Shown here piece after piece: positions 23,193-29,943 of a stretch of DNA of 39,883 nt. Origin of the DNA: an uncultured Anaerolineaceae bacterium (GTDB lineage: Bacteria > Chloroflexota > Anaerolineae > Anaerolineales > Anaerolineaceae); assembly GCA_937897615.1 (NCBI GenBank), contig CALCNO010000121.1, forward strand, positions 1-39,883, read 5' to 3'. Each line of letters starts with the position of its first letter. The first letter of the stretch is position 1. The position numbers and the translations under genes are program-made. The notes below the pieces were generated by a model. It made no database searches, was not told where the DNA came from, and saw only the letters and a list, made by a program, of their open reading frames with translations.

Positions 23193-24319
23193 TGGTCGCT
23201 GTGGCTACCAAGAAACCTTCTCCGTTCCTGCGCAATCCTTTTAAGAACCGCTCGCTGGTGCAGCGTCGGCGGGCAGGAGATTACCTGCTGCTCACTCTGC
23301 TTAGCTTTGCTTTTTCCGTGGGGGCAACCCGACTGTTCCTTGACCTCACCGGGTATCCACAACTTGGCAATGGCACTCTGCACATTGCGCATGTGCTCTG
23401 GGGCGGTATTTTCCTCTTTGCGGCCTCTCTTTTGCCCATTATTTATGCAAATGAATGGATAATTACGCTCGCCGGTTTACTCTCTGGTTTTGGCGTGGGG
23501 TTGTTCATTGATGAGGTGGGCAAATTCATCACGCAGACAAATGATTATTTTTATCCTTCTGCGGCACCGATAGTCTATGCATTATTCCTGCTCACGGTGT
23601 TCGTGTTCACCCGGGTGAGGGTGGAGCGCAAACCCTCTACGCGGGTGGCATTTTATGCAGTGCTGGAGCAGTTACCGGAGTTGCTTGACCGCGATCTTTC
23701 TCAGGACGAGGCGGCTGAATTGCAGCTTGCTCTTAAGAATATCATTGCACGCAGCGAGGAGCCGGAACTGACACGCCTGGCGCAAAGCCTATTGGATTAT
23801 TTCTCTGCCGGGCAGGAGCCGCGCCAGCCTTATGCTCCCACTTTTTTGGAGCGGGTCAAGATTGCTATACTGAAATACGAGAAAACGTACCTGGGGCGCA
23901 AGCGCCTGCGCACTTTGATCCTGGTGGGCTTGCTTGGCTGGGCGGCCTGGTCACTGATCTCGCCAGTGGGGTACTGGCTGGCCATTCAAGACCCTGGCCA
24001 CTTGCAGCAGCTGGTGGACCAGCTCGTTACGCAACGGCTGATTACCAACCAGAGCGGGCTTACCTGGTTCCAGGCGCGTATTTTGCTGGAAGGCGGCACG
24101 GGGGTGCTGGCAGCCACTGCGGCGCTGCTGCTCAGCCTCAAAAAGGAAAAGACTGGCACATGGCTGGGGATTGGTACAATGCTGCTGGCGCTGACAATTG
24201 TCAACCTGCTGATCTTTTATTTCGACCAGTTTTCCACCATTCTGCTGGCCACTTACCAGTTCATCCTTTTTTCGTTGTTGCTTCGTTATCAGAAAAGATT
24301 TATCAAACAGGCAAAATAA
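23192..24319 (+). CDS. Polytopic membrane protein of unknown function
   Basis: ATG 23192 shares a base with the stop of the kinase-like gene (TAATG) and gives 375 residues. Longer in-frame starts lie inside that gene. The N-terminus is basic (KKPSPFLRNPFKNR). Four hydrophobic segments follow, including DYLLLTLLSFAFSVGATRLF and LHIAHVLWGGIFLFAASLLP. A soluble stretch of about 110 residues comes next, then four or five more segments (LRTLILVGLLGWAAWSLI, LLLALTIVNLLIFYF). No family was recognised. Coupling to the kinase suggests a joint task. Confidence 0.8.
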   Translation: MVAVATKKPSPFLRNPFKNRSLVQRRRAGDYLLLTLLSFAFSVGATRLFLDLTGYPQLGNGTLHIAHVLWGGIFLFAASLLPIIYANEWIITLAGLLSGFGVGLFIDEVGKFITQTNDYFYPSAAPIVYALFLLTVFVFTRVRVERKPSTRVAFYAVLEQLPELLDRDLSQDEAAELQLALKNIIARSEEPELTRLAQSLLDYFSAGQEPRQPYAPTFLERVKIAILKYEKTYLGRKRLRTLILVGLLGWAAWSLISPVGYWLAIQDPGHLQQLVDQLVTQRLITNQSGLTWFQARILLEGGTGVLAATAALLLSLKKEKTGTWLGIGTMLLALTIVNLLIFYFDQFSTILLATYQFILFSLLLRYQKRFIKQAK

Positions 24320-24351
24320 AACCGGAGAAGCATTGCTTCTCCGGTTTTTTT
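24318..24351 (+). terminator. Strong bidirectional intrinsic terminator
   Basis: ACCGGAGAAGC (24321-24331) and GCTTCTCCGGT (24335-24345) form a perfect 11-bp stem with loop ATT. It is followed by TTTTTT on the + strand and preceded by AAA, which serves the - strand. It separates the convergent membrane protein gene and the DUF5667-type gene. Confidence 0.9.
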
Positions 24352-24371
24352 AGGGAGGAAGGCCCTAAAGT

Positions 24372-25298
24372 CTATGGTCTGGAGTTTGAGCCACCCGTGC
24401 CGTTGCGAACGGGGGTCTTGCTTGCTGAACTTCCACCGCTTTGGGTGCCGGATCCGCTGCCCTGGTCATTGCCGCCTTGAGCCCCGGGGGTAACTTCGCT
24501 ATTGCCAGCAGTGGTGGGCTGCTCTCCACCCGTGCCGTTCTGTTGCTGGATTTGAGTGTTTTCTCCCGCGTTCATCAGGGGGGTGTTTTCCCAGCCATTT
24601 TGTGCCTCCATGTAAAATCCGTTCAGGTTGCCGAGGCCGGTTTCGATCAGTTGAATTCGCTCCTGCAGCAGGGTTCTTGTGCGCAGCAGGGTGGGGGTCT
24701 CGGCGCTGCCGTCCATCAACATCAACTTAGTTTGCAGCCTGTCGCGGACTTGCAGCAAGGCCGCTTCCAGATTGGTTTCTCCCTGTTGAGTTGCCAATTC
24801 AATGGAGCGCTGGATCTGCATCTCAAGATTTGCGTAAACCGGTTCAGGCGGTATAGTGCCCTCGCTTTGCATCTGCAGGATTTCATCGATGCGGGTTTCG
24901 GCAAATTGCAGCGCAAGCTCAAATTTATCTGCAGAGGTTGCGGCAAAGTCTGTTTGTATATTCTCGGTGATCAGCTTGACGGGGTAGAGCATCTGATTGG
25001 GCAGGTCATCCTGCGCGGCATAAACGGTTGCCGTTGTGCCGCCCAGCAGCAATCCAAGGGCCAAAAGCAAAGAAACTACGGTAGACATTTTTCTCTCCTT
25101 ATTCAAAAATGGTATCCAACTACTATGACGAACAGGAGAGCCATTGGTTACGGTTTTGCTCGAATAGTAACTAACCCTGGAGAGGAACCGTCTCTTGATT
25201 CTCTCGCGCGATGGCAATTGTTTTGCGCTGGCCTCGCCCAATTCCTCAAGGCGTTTCTTCAGGTGCTCTTCGTGCATATCGAAAGCGTTAGGCTTCAT
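24372..25298 (-). CDS. DUF5667-type one-pass membrane protein, partner of the ECF sigma factor
   Basis: The 308-residue protein has an N-terminal cytoplasmic part of about 70 residues (HLKKRLEELGEASAKQLPSR), one membrane segment (STVVSLLLALGLLLGG), and then an outside domain. That domain opens LPNQMLYPVKLITENIQTDF and continues KFELALQFAETRIDEI, the pattern of DUF5667 proteins. The last 65 residues are Gly/Ser/Gln/Thr-rich and disordered. The start overlaps the end of the sigma factor gene by 11 bases, with AAGGA 8 bases upstream. A role as membrane-bound anti-sigma factor is inferred from this pairing. Confidence 0.8.
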   Translation of the reverse strand: MKPNAFDMHEEHLKKRLEELGEASAKQLPSRERIKRRFLSRVSYYSSKTVTNGSPVRHSSWIPFLNKERKMSTVVSLLLALGLLLGGTTATVYAAQDDLPNQMLYPVKLITENIQTDFAATSADKFELALQFAETRIDEILQMQSEGTIPPEPVYANLEMQIQRSIELATQQGETNLEAALLQVRDRLQTKLMLMDGSAETPTLLRTRTLLQERIQLIETGLGNLNGFYMEAQNGWENTPLMNAGENTQIQQQNGTGGEQPTTAGNSEVTPGAQGGNDQGSGSGTQSGGSSASKTPVRNGTGGSNSRP

Positions 25299-25833
25299 AA
25301 TTGAATTCCTTTCTCAGGTTGTTAACTGCGCGGTGCAAAAGAGCCTTGACTGCGCCAACCGGCTTGTGGATCACGCGCGCAATCTCCTGGTTATCCATTC
25401 CTTCCACATATTTCAGCAGCACCACTTCCCTTTGCTCTTTTTTTAAAGTTTCCAACGCATGGAGCGTTTCTTTTATGCGCATTGTGGTTTCAACATTGGT
25501 CTCAACGCTGCTTTCAGAGTCCCGGGATTCTTCTGGCAGGGTGGTTTCCTCTGCGGCCTTGCTACGATAGTGGTCCACTACCCAGTTGTGCGCGGAACGG
25601 AAAAGGTAGGCTTTGAGGTTGTCCTTTGGCCCTTTTCCAGCATGCAGCGCGTCCAAAAAACGCAGAAAGATGTCAGAGGTACAGTCTTCGGCAAGCTGAA
25701 GTGACCCAAGCATGCGCCAGGCATAGCGATTTACCGCTGGGCTGTATTGATCGAATATCCAGGCCAGCGCTCCTTTGTCAAATTGCCTGGCTTTTGCCAG
25801 TAGGTCGGCGTCAGTTTGCTGCATTGTTTTCAC
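25288..25833 (-). CDS. RNA polymerase ECF sigma factor (sigma-70 family)
   Basis: The 181-residue protein has sigma region 2 (GALAWIFDQYSPAVNRYAWR, LAEDCTSDIFLRFLDAL, YLFRSAHNWVVDHYRSK), a short acidic linker, and sigma region 4 (ALETLKKEQREVVLLKYVEG, DNQEIARVIHKPVGAVKALL). No region 1 or 3 is present, as expected for an ECF factor. The listed start is GTG 25833; ATG 25824 is an alternative with three fewer residues and a weak GGGTGA upstream. It is cotranscribed with the overlapping DUF5667-type gene. The target regulon is unknown. Confidence 0.9.
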   Translation of the reverse strand: MKTMQQTDADLLAKARQFDKGALAWIFDQYSPAVNRYAWRMLGSLQLAEDCTSDIFLRFLDALHAGKGPKDNLKAYLFRSAHNWVVDHYRSKAAEETTLPEESRDSESSVETNVETTMRIKETLHALETLKKEQREVVLLKYVEGMDNQEIARVIHKPVGAVKALLHRAVNNLRKEFNYEA

Positions 25834-25852
25834 CCGTTAAGACGTACAAAAA

Positions 25853-25880
25853 CTGAAAAAGATACGCCTTCTGATAAAAT
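25853..25880 (+). promoter_or_regulatory. Candidate promoter for a leaderless phosphatase mRNA
   Basis: CTGAAA (25853-25858, 4/6) lies 16 bases before TAAAAT (25875-25880, 5/6). The -10 ends 8 bases before the ATG at 25889 and there is no Shine-Dalgarno, so a transcript would begin at or next to the start codon. Confidence 0.45.
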
Positions 25881-25888
25881 CAGCGCAT

Positions 25889-26431
25889 ATGAATATTGAT
25901 GCGCATTTAGATTTTACTTTACCCTTTGAGGGTTGTTACTGGGTGCTGCCCGGAAAACTGCTGGCCGGCGAATACCCCGGGCGACGCGAGGAGCTGGAAA
26001 CGCGCCGCCGTTTGCAGGACCTCATCTATAGCGGCATCCGTGTTTGCGTGGACCTCACCAAGCCCGGCGAGGTGTCACCTTCTTACCGCGAGGCATTTCT
26101 GGACGAACTGGCACAGTATGGCTACGAGGGCAATTACTATCATTTTCCCATTTACGATTTTGGCATCCCCACTGCTGAGCAGATGGCGCGTACATTGGAC
26201 ATCATTGACCGGTCAATCGCGAGCGCACAGCCGGTGTATGTACACTGCCATGCCGGCATCGGGCGTACCGGGCTGACGGTCGGCTGTTTTTTGGTGCGCC
26301 ACGGCCTAGCCGGCGAAGCAGCTTTGGCAGAGATCATTCGCCTGCGTGCGGAGAGCAGCAACGCCTGGATGCGCAGCCCGGAAACCGATGACCAGATCGC
26401 TTTCGTGCGCACCTGGCAAACTGGCAAATAG
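25889..26431 (+). CDS. Dual-specificity/tyrosine-type protein phosphatase
   Basis: The 180-residue protein has the CX5R catalytic loop in VHCHAGIGRTG, with nucleophile C120 and R126. The probable general acid is Asp in FPIYDFGIPTAEQ, about residue 87. YWVLPGKLLAGEYPGR at the N-terminus and GIRVCVDLTKPGE are typical of small dual-specificity-like phosphatases. It has no signal peptide, so it is likely cytoplasmic. The substrate could be a phosphoprotein or an inositol/sugar phosphate. It stands alone between divergent sigma genes and the rplI promoter. Confidence 0.9.
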   Translation: MNIDAHLDFTLPFEGCYWVLPGKLLAGEYPGRREELETRRRLQDLIYSGIRVCVDLTKPGEVSPSYREAFLDELAQYGYEGNYYHFPIYDFGIPTAEQMARTLDIIDRSIASAQPVYVHCHAGIGRTGLTVGCFLVRHGLAGEAALAEIIRLRAESSNAWMRSPETDDQIAFVRTWQTGK

Positions 26432-26447
26432 CTGCTGTGCCGCTGTA

Positions 26448-26476
26448 TTGACCATTCCTACCCAATAAGGTACAAT
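26448..26476 (+). promoter_or_regulatory. Sigma-70 promoter for rplI
   Basis: TTGACC (26448-26453) and TACAAT (26471-26476) are separated by exactly 17 bases, each a 5/6 match to consensus. Start of transcription would be near 26483. It is the best + strand promoter in the window. A hairpin in the leader, CACGCG (26487-26492) with CGCGTG (26503-26508), may be part of L9 control. Confidence 0.75.
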
Positions 26477-26536
26477 CCTGGTTCGACACGCGTTGTACCC
26501 TTCGCGTGATCTTGTTAAGCTGAAAGGGCTTGAAAA

Positions 26537-27127
26537 ATGAAAGTTCTCTTGATCAAAGATGTGTATAAACTGGGCCACGCCGGCGACGTAAAAAAGGTCG
26601 CTGATGGCTATGGCCGCAACTTCCTGCTGCCGCAGGGGCTGGCTGTGCTGGCCACTGCCGGTGCCCTCACCACCGTAGAGAAGATTAAAGCAAAAGCCGC
26701 CATCACTCGCGCTGCCCTCAACCAGGAAATGGGCGGGCTGGCTTCAATGCTGGAAGGCGTGGAACTGTCCTTCACCAGCAAGGCTGGTGAAACTGGCAAA
26801 CTCTACGGCTCCATTACCACTCAGATGATTGCCGATTCATTGAATGAAAAAGTTGGCAGCCAGATCGACCGCCACCAGGTGGAAGTGGAACCCATCCGTC
26901 TGCTGGGTGAGCACACAGCTACCATCCGCCTGACCATTGACCTCAATCCCAAGATCAAGGTAGTGGTCACGCGCGAGGGTGAAACCGTCAAAGTGGTTGA
27001 ACCCAAGAAAGATGAACCCAAGGCTGCCGTTGAAGCTGTCGCCGAAGCGCCTGTTGCCGAAGCACCCGTTGCTGAGGAACCTGCTGTTGAGGTACCTGCC
27101 GCGGAAGAAGAAACCAAGGCTGAATAA
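26537..27127 (+). CDS. rplI: 50S ribosomal protein L9 with an acidic C-terminal tail
   Basis: The 196-residue product carries the L9 N-domain (KVLLIKDVYKLGHAGDVKKV, ADGYGRNFLLPQGLAVLAT), the long connecting helix and the C-domain (FTSKAGETGKLYGSITTQMI, LGEHTATIRLTIDLNPKIKV). Usual L9 ends near residue 148; here about 45 extra residues of Ala/Glu/Val/Pro repeats (VAEAPVAEAPVAEEPAVEVP) are added. It has its own promoter and stands away from rpsF, ssb and rpsR, which often accompany it elsewhere. AAGGG lies 9 bases before the ATG. Confidence 0.96.
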   Translation: MKVLLIKDVYKLGHAGDVKKVADGYGRNFLLPQGLAVLATAGALTTVEKIKAKAAITRAALNQEMGGLASMLEGVELSFTSKAGETGKLYGSITTQMIADSLNEKVGSQIDRHQVEVEPIRLLGEHTATIRLTIDLNPKIKVVVTREGETVKVVEPKKDEPKAAVEAVAEAPVAEAPVAEEPAVEVPAAEEETKAE

Positions 27128-27132
27128 GCGGG

Positions 27133-27138
27133 TATAAT
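27133..27138 (+). promoter_or_regulatory. Possible -10 element between rplI and the RodZ-like gene
   Basis: A perfect TATAAT lies 5 bases after the rplI stop codon. No convincing -35 is seen 16-18 bases upstream. If used, transcripts would start near 27145 and run through the hairpin at 27162-27202 before reaching the next start codon. Confidence 0.35.
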
Positions 27139-27161
27139 TTTCCTACTGGAGAACGGTCAAT

Positions 27162-27202
27162 AACCGGCCAGGTCAGCCCCGGGGGCTGCTGACCGGTTTT
27201 TT
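27162..27202 (+). terminator. Intrinsic terminator directly before the RodZ-like start codon
   Basis: AACCGG (27162-27167) pairs with CCGGTT (27193-27198). Inside, CAGCCCC and GGGGCTG form a second stem. TTTTTT (27197-27202) follows. The T run ends only 10 bases before ATG 27213. It terminates rplI, or acts as an attenuator in the leader of the next gene if the TATAAT at 27133 is used. Confidence 0.8.
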
Positions 27203-27212
27203 CTTGGATAAA

Positions 27213-28592
27213 ATGACACTTGGCGAGAAGTTACGTGCAAAGCGGGAAGAGAAGGGCCTGACGCTTGAAAAAGCGGCCCAGCAAACTTCTATTCGGGTAC
27301 AATTCCTGCAGGCAATTGAGAACGACCAGATGGGTGCTATGGCCTCGGCGGCTCAGGCCAGGGGCTTTACCCGTCTGTATGCGTCTTTTCTGGGGCTGGA
27401 CCCGCGCACTCTCTTTGACGATGAAACCGCACCCGCAGCGGCTGAAGCGCAGGTAGAAGCAGTGCCAACCCCTGCGCAGCCAGCCGCACCATTGCCGGCA
27501 AAGAAAGCGACCCGCAAGCCAAAACCTGTCGCGGCCCCGGCAATTGCCAACCCGCGTGCACGTTTCAAAGACCTTATCCCGGGTGAGACTGAACTTAAAC
27601 AATCTTCTGCCGTTTTTAAAGAAATTGGCGCAGAGTTGCGCGCCCAGCGTGAGTCGCTGGGGCTCACCCTGGCGGATGTTGAACGCCTGACAAAGATCCG
27701 TGAGATACACCTGTACAATTTGGAGGAGGGTGAAATTGACCTGCTGCCTTCCACCGTGCAGGGAAGAGGTATCCTCAATAACTACACCAGCTTCCTCAGC
27801 ATTGATCCGGCGCGCCTGCAAAATCGCTTTGCTGAAGGCTTGCAGCAAAAACGCGTAGAAACCGCCGCGCTTGAATTGACTTCCTATGACGGCAAGACGG
27901 TAAAACCAAAGAAGTCCCCGGTGACAGGCTGGCGGCGTTTCTTGACGATGGACCTTTTGGTGGGAACAAGCGTTTTTGTAGTGCTGCTGGTGCTGGTGGT
28001 ATGGGGGGCCATCCAGGTGATCGGTTCCACGCAGGCCAAAGTGGAACCCACCATCGAGTCCATCTCGGATGTGCTGATGCACCCTGCCAACGAAACTCCT
28101 TCGGATTTGACACCGGCAGCGGGAACACCTCAGCCTACCAGCAGCCCATCCCAGGCGGCCAACACACTCCCGGTGGATATCCTTGCCACGATCACTTCGG
28201 TGAACACGGGTTCGATCCAGTTGGTGGTGGTCGGAGTGCAACGCACCTATGTGCGCGTGGTGGCAGATGGTAAAGAAGTTTTCAATGGGCGTGTAGTACC
28301 TGGAACAGCTTATCCTTTCACCGGCTCTACGAAAATTTTGCTCAGCGCCGGCAGCGCTGCCGGTATTCAGGTGTTTTATAACCAACAGGATTTGGGCATT
28401 CTGGGCATGACTGGCGAGGTGTTGGCACTGGAGTTCACTTCCAGGGGATATGTGACTTCTACTCCCATGTTCACTGCTTCACCCACGGCCACGCAGCCGC
28501 CCACGCTCACCCAACGCGCCACTATTACCCCCACCGCCACGCTGCCACAGCCTACTGCCACCATTACCCCATTGACAACGATTAACCCATGA
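27213..28592 (+). CDS. RodZ-like protein with two tandem HTH domains and DUF4115
   Basis: ATG 27213 gives 459 residues; TTG 27204 is an alternative start. HTH unit 1 covers residues 1-66 (LGEKLRAKREEKGLTLEKAA). HTH unit 2 covers about 137-205 (IGAELRAQRESLGLTLADVE). They are separated by an Ala/Pro/Lys linker. One membrane segment lies at about 246-272, then a Pro/Thr linker and a C-terminal DUF4115-like domain (VVADGKEVFNGRVVPGTAYP). RodZ links MreB to the cell wall. A doubled HTH is unusual, so binding to MreB, DNA or both is open. The stop overlaps rimO by four bases. No Shine-Dalgarno is seen. Confidence 0.85.
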   Translation: MTLGEKLRAKREEKGLTLEKAAQQTSIRVQFLQAIENDQMGAMASAAQARGFTRLYASFLGLDPRTLFDDETAPAAAEAQVEAVPTPAQPAAPLPAKKATRKPKPVAAPAIANPRARFKDLIPGETELKQSSAVFKEIGAELRAQRESLGLTLADVERLTKIREIHLYNLEEGEIDLLPSTVQGRGILNNYTSFLSIDPARLQNRFAEGLQQKRVETAALELTSYDGKTVKPKKSPVTGWRRFLTMDLLVGTSVFVVLLVLVVWGAIQVIGSTQAKVEPTIESISDVLMHPANETPSDLTPAAGTPQPTSSPSQAANTLPVDILATITSVNTGSIQLVVVGVQRTYVRVVADGKEVFNGRVVPGTAYPFTGSTKILLSAGSAAGIQVFYNQQDLGILGMTGEVLALEFTSRGYVTSTPMFTASPTATQPPTLTQRATITPTATLPQPTATITPLTTINP

Positions 28593-29914
28593 AAAAGGCA
28601 TATTACCTGGCTTCTCTTGGCTGTGCCAAAAACACGGTCGATTCGGCTTCGATGGCTGAACTGTTGGAAAAGGACGGTTATCGCGGCACAGAAGACCCCT
28701 CTCAGGCTGGCGTGCTCATTGTCAACACCTGCGGCTTTATTCAGGCTGCGCGCGACGAATCCCTGCAGGTTTTACAGGAATTGGCGCAACAAAAACGCCC
28801 TGGCCAATGGTTGATAGCTGCCGGCTGCCTGCCTGAACGCCACCGTGAACTGATCTCCCAGCAGGTAGCAGGGGTAGACGGTTTCATCGGTACCCGCCGC
28901 TGGATGGATATTCTTGACCTGCTGGAACACCTGCGTCAAACTCCACGCACAGCCCAGTACCATTTACCGGAGGTTGCCACTGTGGGGAGGGATGAAAAAG
29001 GGGTGCTGCGTGTTGCGGTTCAGGGCGCCAGCGCCTATCTCAAAATTGCCGATGGCTGCCGCCGCCCATGCGCATTTTGCTCCATCCCATTGATTAAAGG
29101 TACTACTACCAGCCGCCCATTGGAGACGATTCTGGCCGAGGCACAGGCGCTGCAGGAACGTGGGGTGCAGGAATTGATCCTCATTGCACAGGACACCACC
29201 GATTATGGCGTTGACCTGGGCATGAAGGACGGCTTGCCCACGCTCTTGGAGTCCCTTTTGCCGCGCATCCCTGCCATCCCCTGGGTCAGGCTGCTCTACA
29301 GTTACCCTGGCTTTGTTTCTGACCGATTGATTGATCTGATGAGTGATTCGCCGCAGATACTGCACTATTTTGATATTCCGCTGCAGCATGCCGACCCAGG
29401 CATCCTGCGCAGCATGAAGCGCCCTTCGGATATTGATTGGGTCTACCGCACGGTGGAGAAAATGCGCCGGCGCATCCCCGACCTGGCAATTCGCTCGACC
29501 TTCATTGTCGGCTACCCCGGCGAGACCGAAAAGGAGTTTGGCGCCCTGCTGCGATTCTTGGAAGAGATGCAGCTCGACCATGTGGGCGCTTTCACTTTTT
29601 CTTTTGAGCCGGGAACCACGAGCGAGCCGCTGGGCGACCCTGTTCCGGCCGAAGAGAAAGAGGAACGCCTGGCACGCCTGATGGAAGTGCAGGCGGCTAT
29701 CTCGCTCAAGCGCAATCAGGCTTTGATTGGCAAGCGTCTGGATGTACTCATCGAGGGCGAGGGAGACGGCATTTCTGTGGGCAGGTCTTACCGTGATGCC
29801 CCGGAGATCGATGGCGTAGTGATTGTGGAGGGCACACTGCCGGTGGGAACCCTGCAGCCGGTGCAAGTGAGCAGCGCCATGACGCATGACCTGATGGCTT
29901 TACCGATCAAATAA
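28589..29914 (+). CDS. rimO: Ribosomal protein S12 methylthiotransferase RimO
   Basis: The 441-residue radical-SAM enzyme methylthiolates an Asp of S12. The N-terminal UPF0004 domain has cysteines in ASLGCAKNTVDS, VNTCGFIQ and AAGCLPERH, ligands of the second iron-sulfur cluster. The radical-SAM motif CRRPCAFCSIPLIKG (CxxxCxxC) lies near residue 157. The C-terminal TRAM domain starts near residue 380 (LDVLIEGEGDGISVGRSYRD). It is RimO rather than MiaB by the motif SLGCAKNTVDS and by the DIPLQHADPGILRSMKR segment. It overlaps the RodZ-like gene at ATGA. Confidence 0.95.
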   Translation: MKKAYYLASLGCAKNTVDSASMAELLEKDGYRGTEDPSQAGVLIVNTCGFIQAARDESLQVLQELAQQKRPGQWLIAAGCLPERHRELISQQVAGVDGFIGTRRWMDILDLLEHLRQTPRTAQYHLPEVATVGRDEKGVLRVAVQGASAYLKIADGCRRPCAFCSIPLIKGTTTSRPLETILAEAQALQERGVQELILIAQDTTDYGVDLGMKDGLPTLLESLLPRIPAIPWVRLLYSYPGFVSDRLIDLMSDSPQILHYFDIPLQHADPGILRSMKRPSDIDWVYRTVEKMRRRIPDLAIRSTFIVGYPGETEKEFGALLRFLEEMQLDHVGAFTFSFEPGTTSEPLGDPVPAEEKEERLARLMEVQAAISLKRNQALIGKRLDVLIEGEGDGISVGRSYRDAPEIDGVVIVEGTLPVGTLQPVQVSSAMTHDLMALPIK

Positions 29915-29943
29915 AAACCGGAGCATTTGCTCCGGTTTTTTTT
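29914..29943 (+). terminator. Strong bidirectional intrinsic terminator after rimO
   Basis: AAAACCGGAGC (29914-29924) and GCTCCGGTTTT (29929-29939) form a perfect 11-bp stem with loop ATTT, followed by TTTT. A runs on the left serve the - strand. It closes rimO and the convergent gene at 29942. Its core resembles that of the terminator at 24318. Confidence 0.9.

Noticed and set aside
24441..25304. Plus-strand open frame (287 codons) opposite the DUF5667-type gene
   Set aside because: It lacks a promoter and motifs; the minus-strand frame has a membrane segment, DUF5667-like core and coupling to the sigma gene.
25889..26431. Low-molecular-weight tyrosine phosphatase as an alternative name
   Set aside because: The catalytic CX5R lies near residue 120 in the HCxxGxGRTG context of dual-specificity/classical types, not at the N-terminus.
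27231..28385. Minus-strand open frame (384 codons) opposite the RodZ-like gene
   Set aside because: No known domain, rich in His/Arg/Gln as expected for reversed coding sequence; the + strand gene has clear domains.
28964..29887. Minus-strand open frame (307 codons) opposite rimO
   Set aside because: Shadow of a well-conserved enzyme gene.
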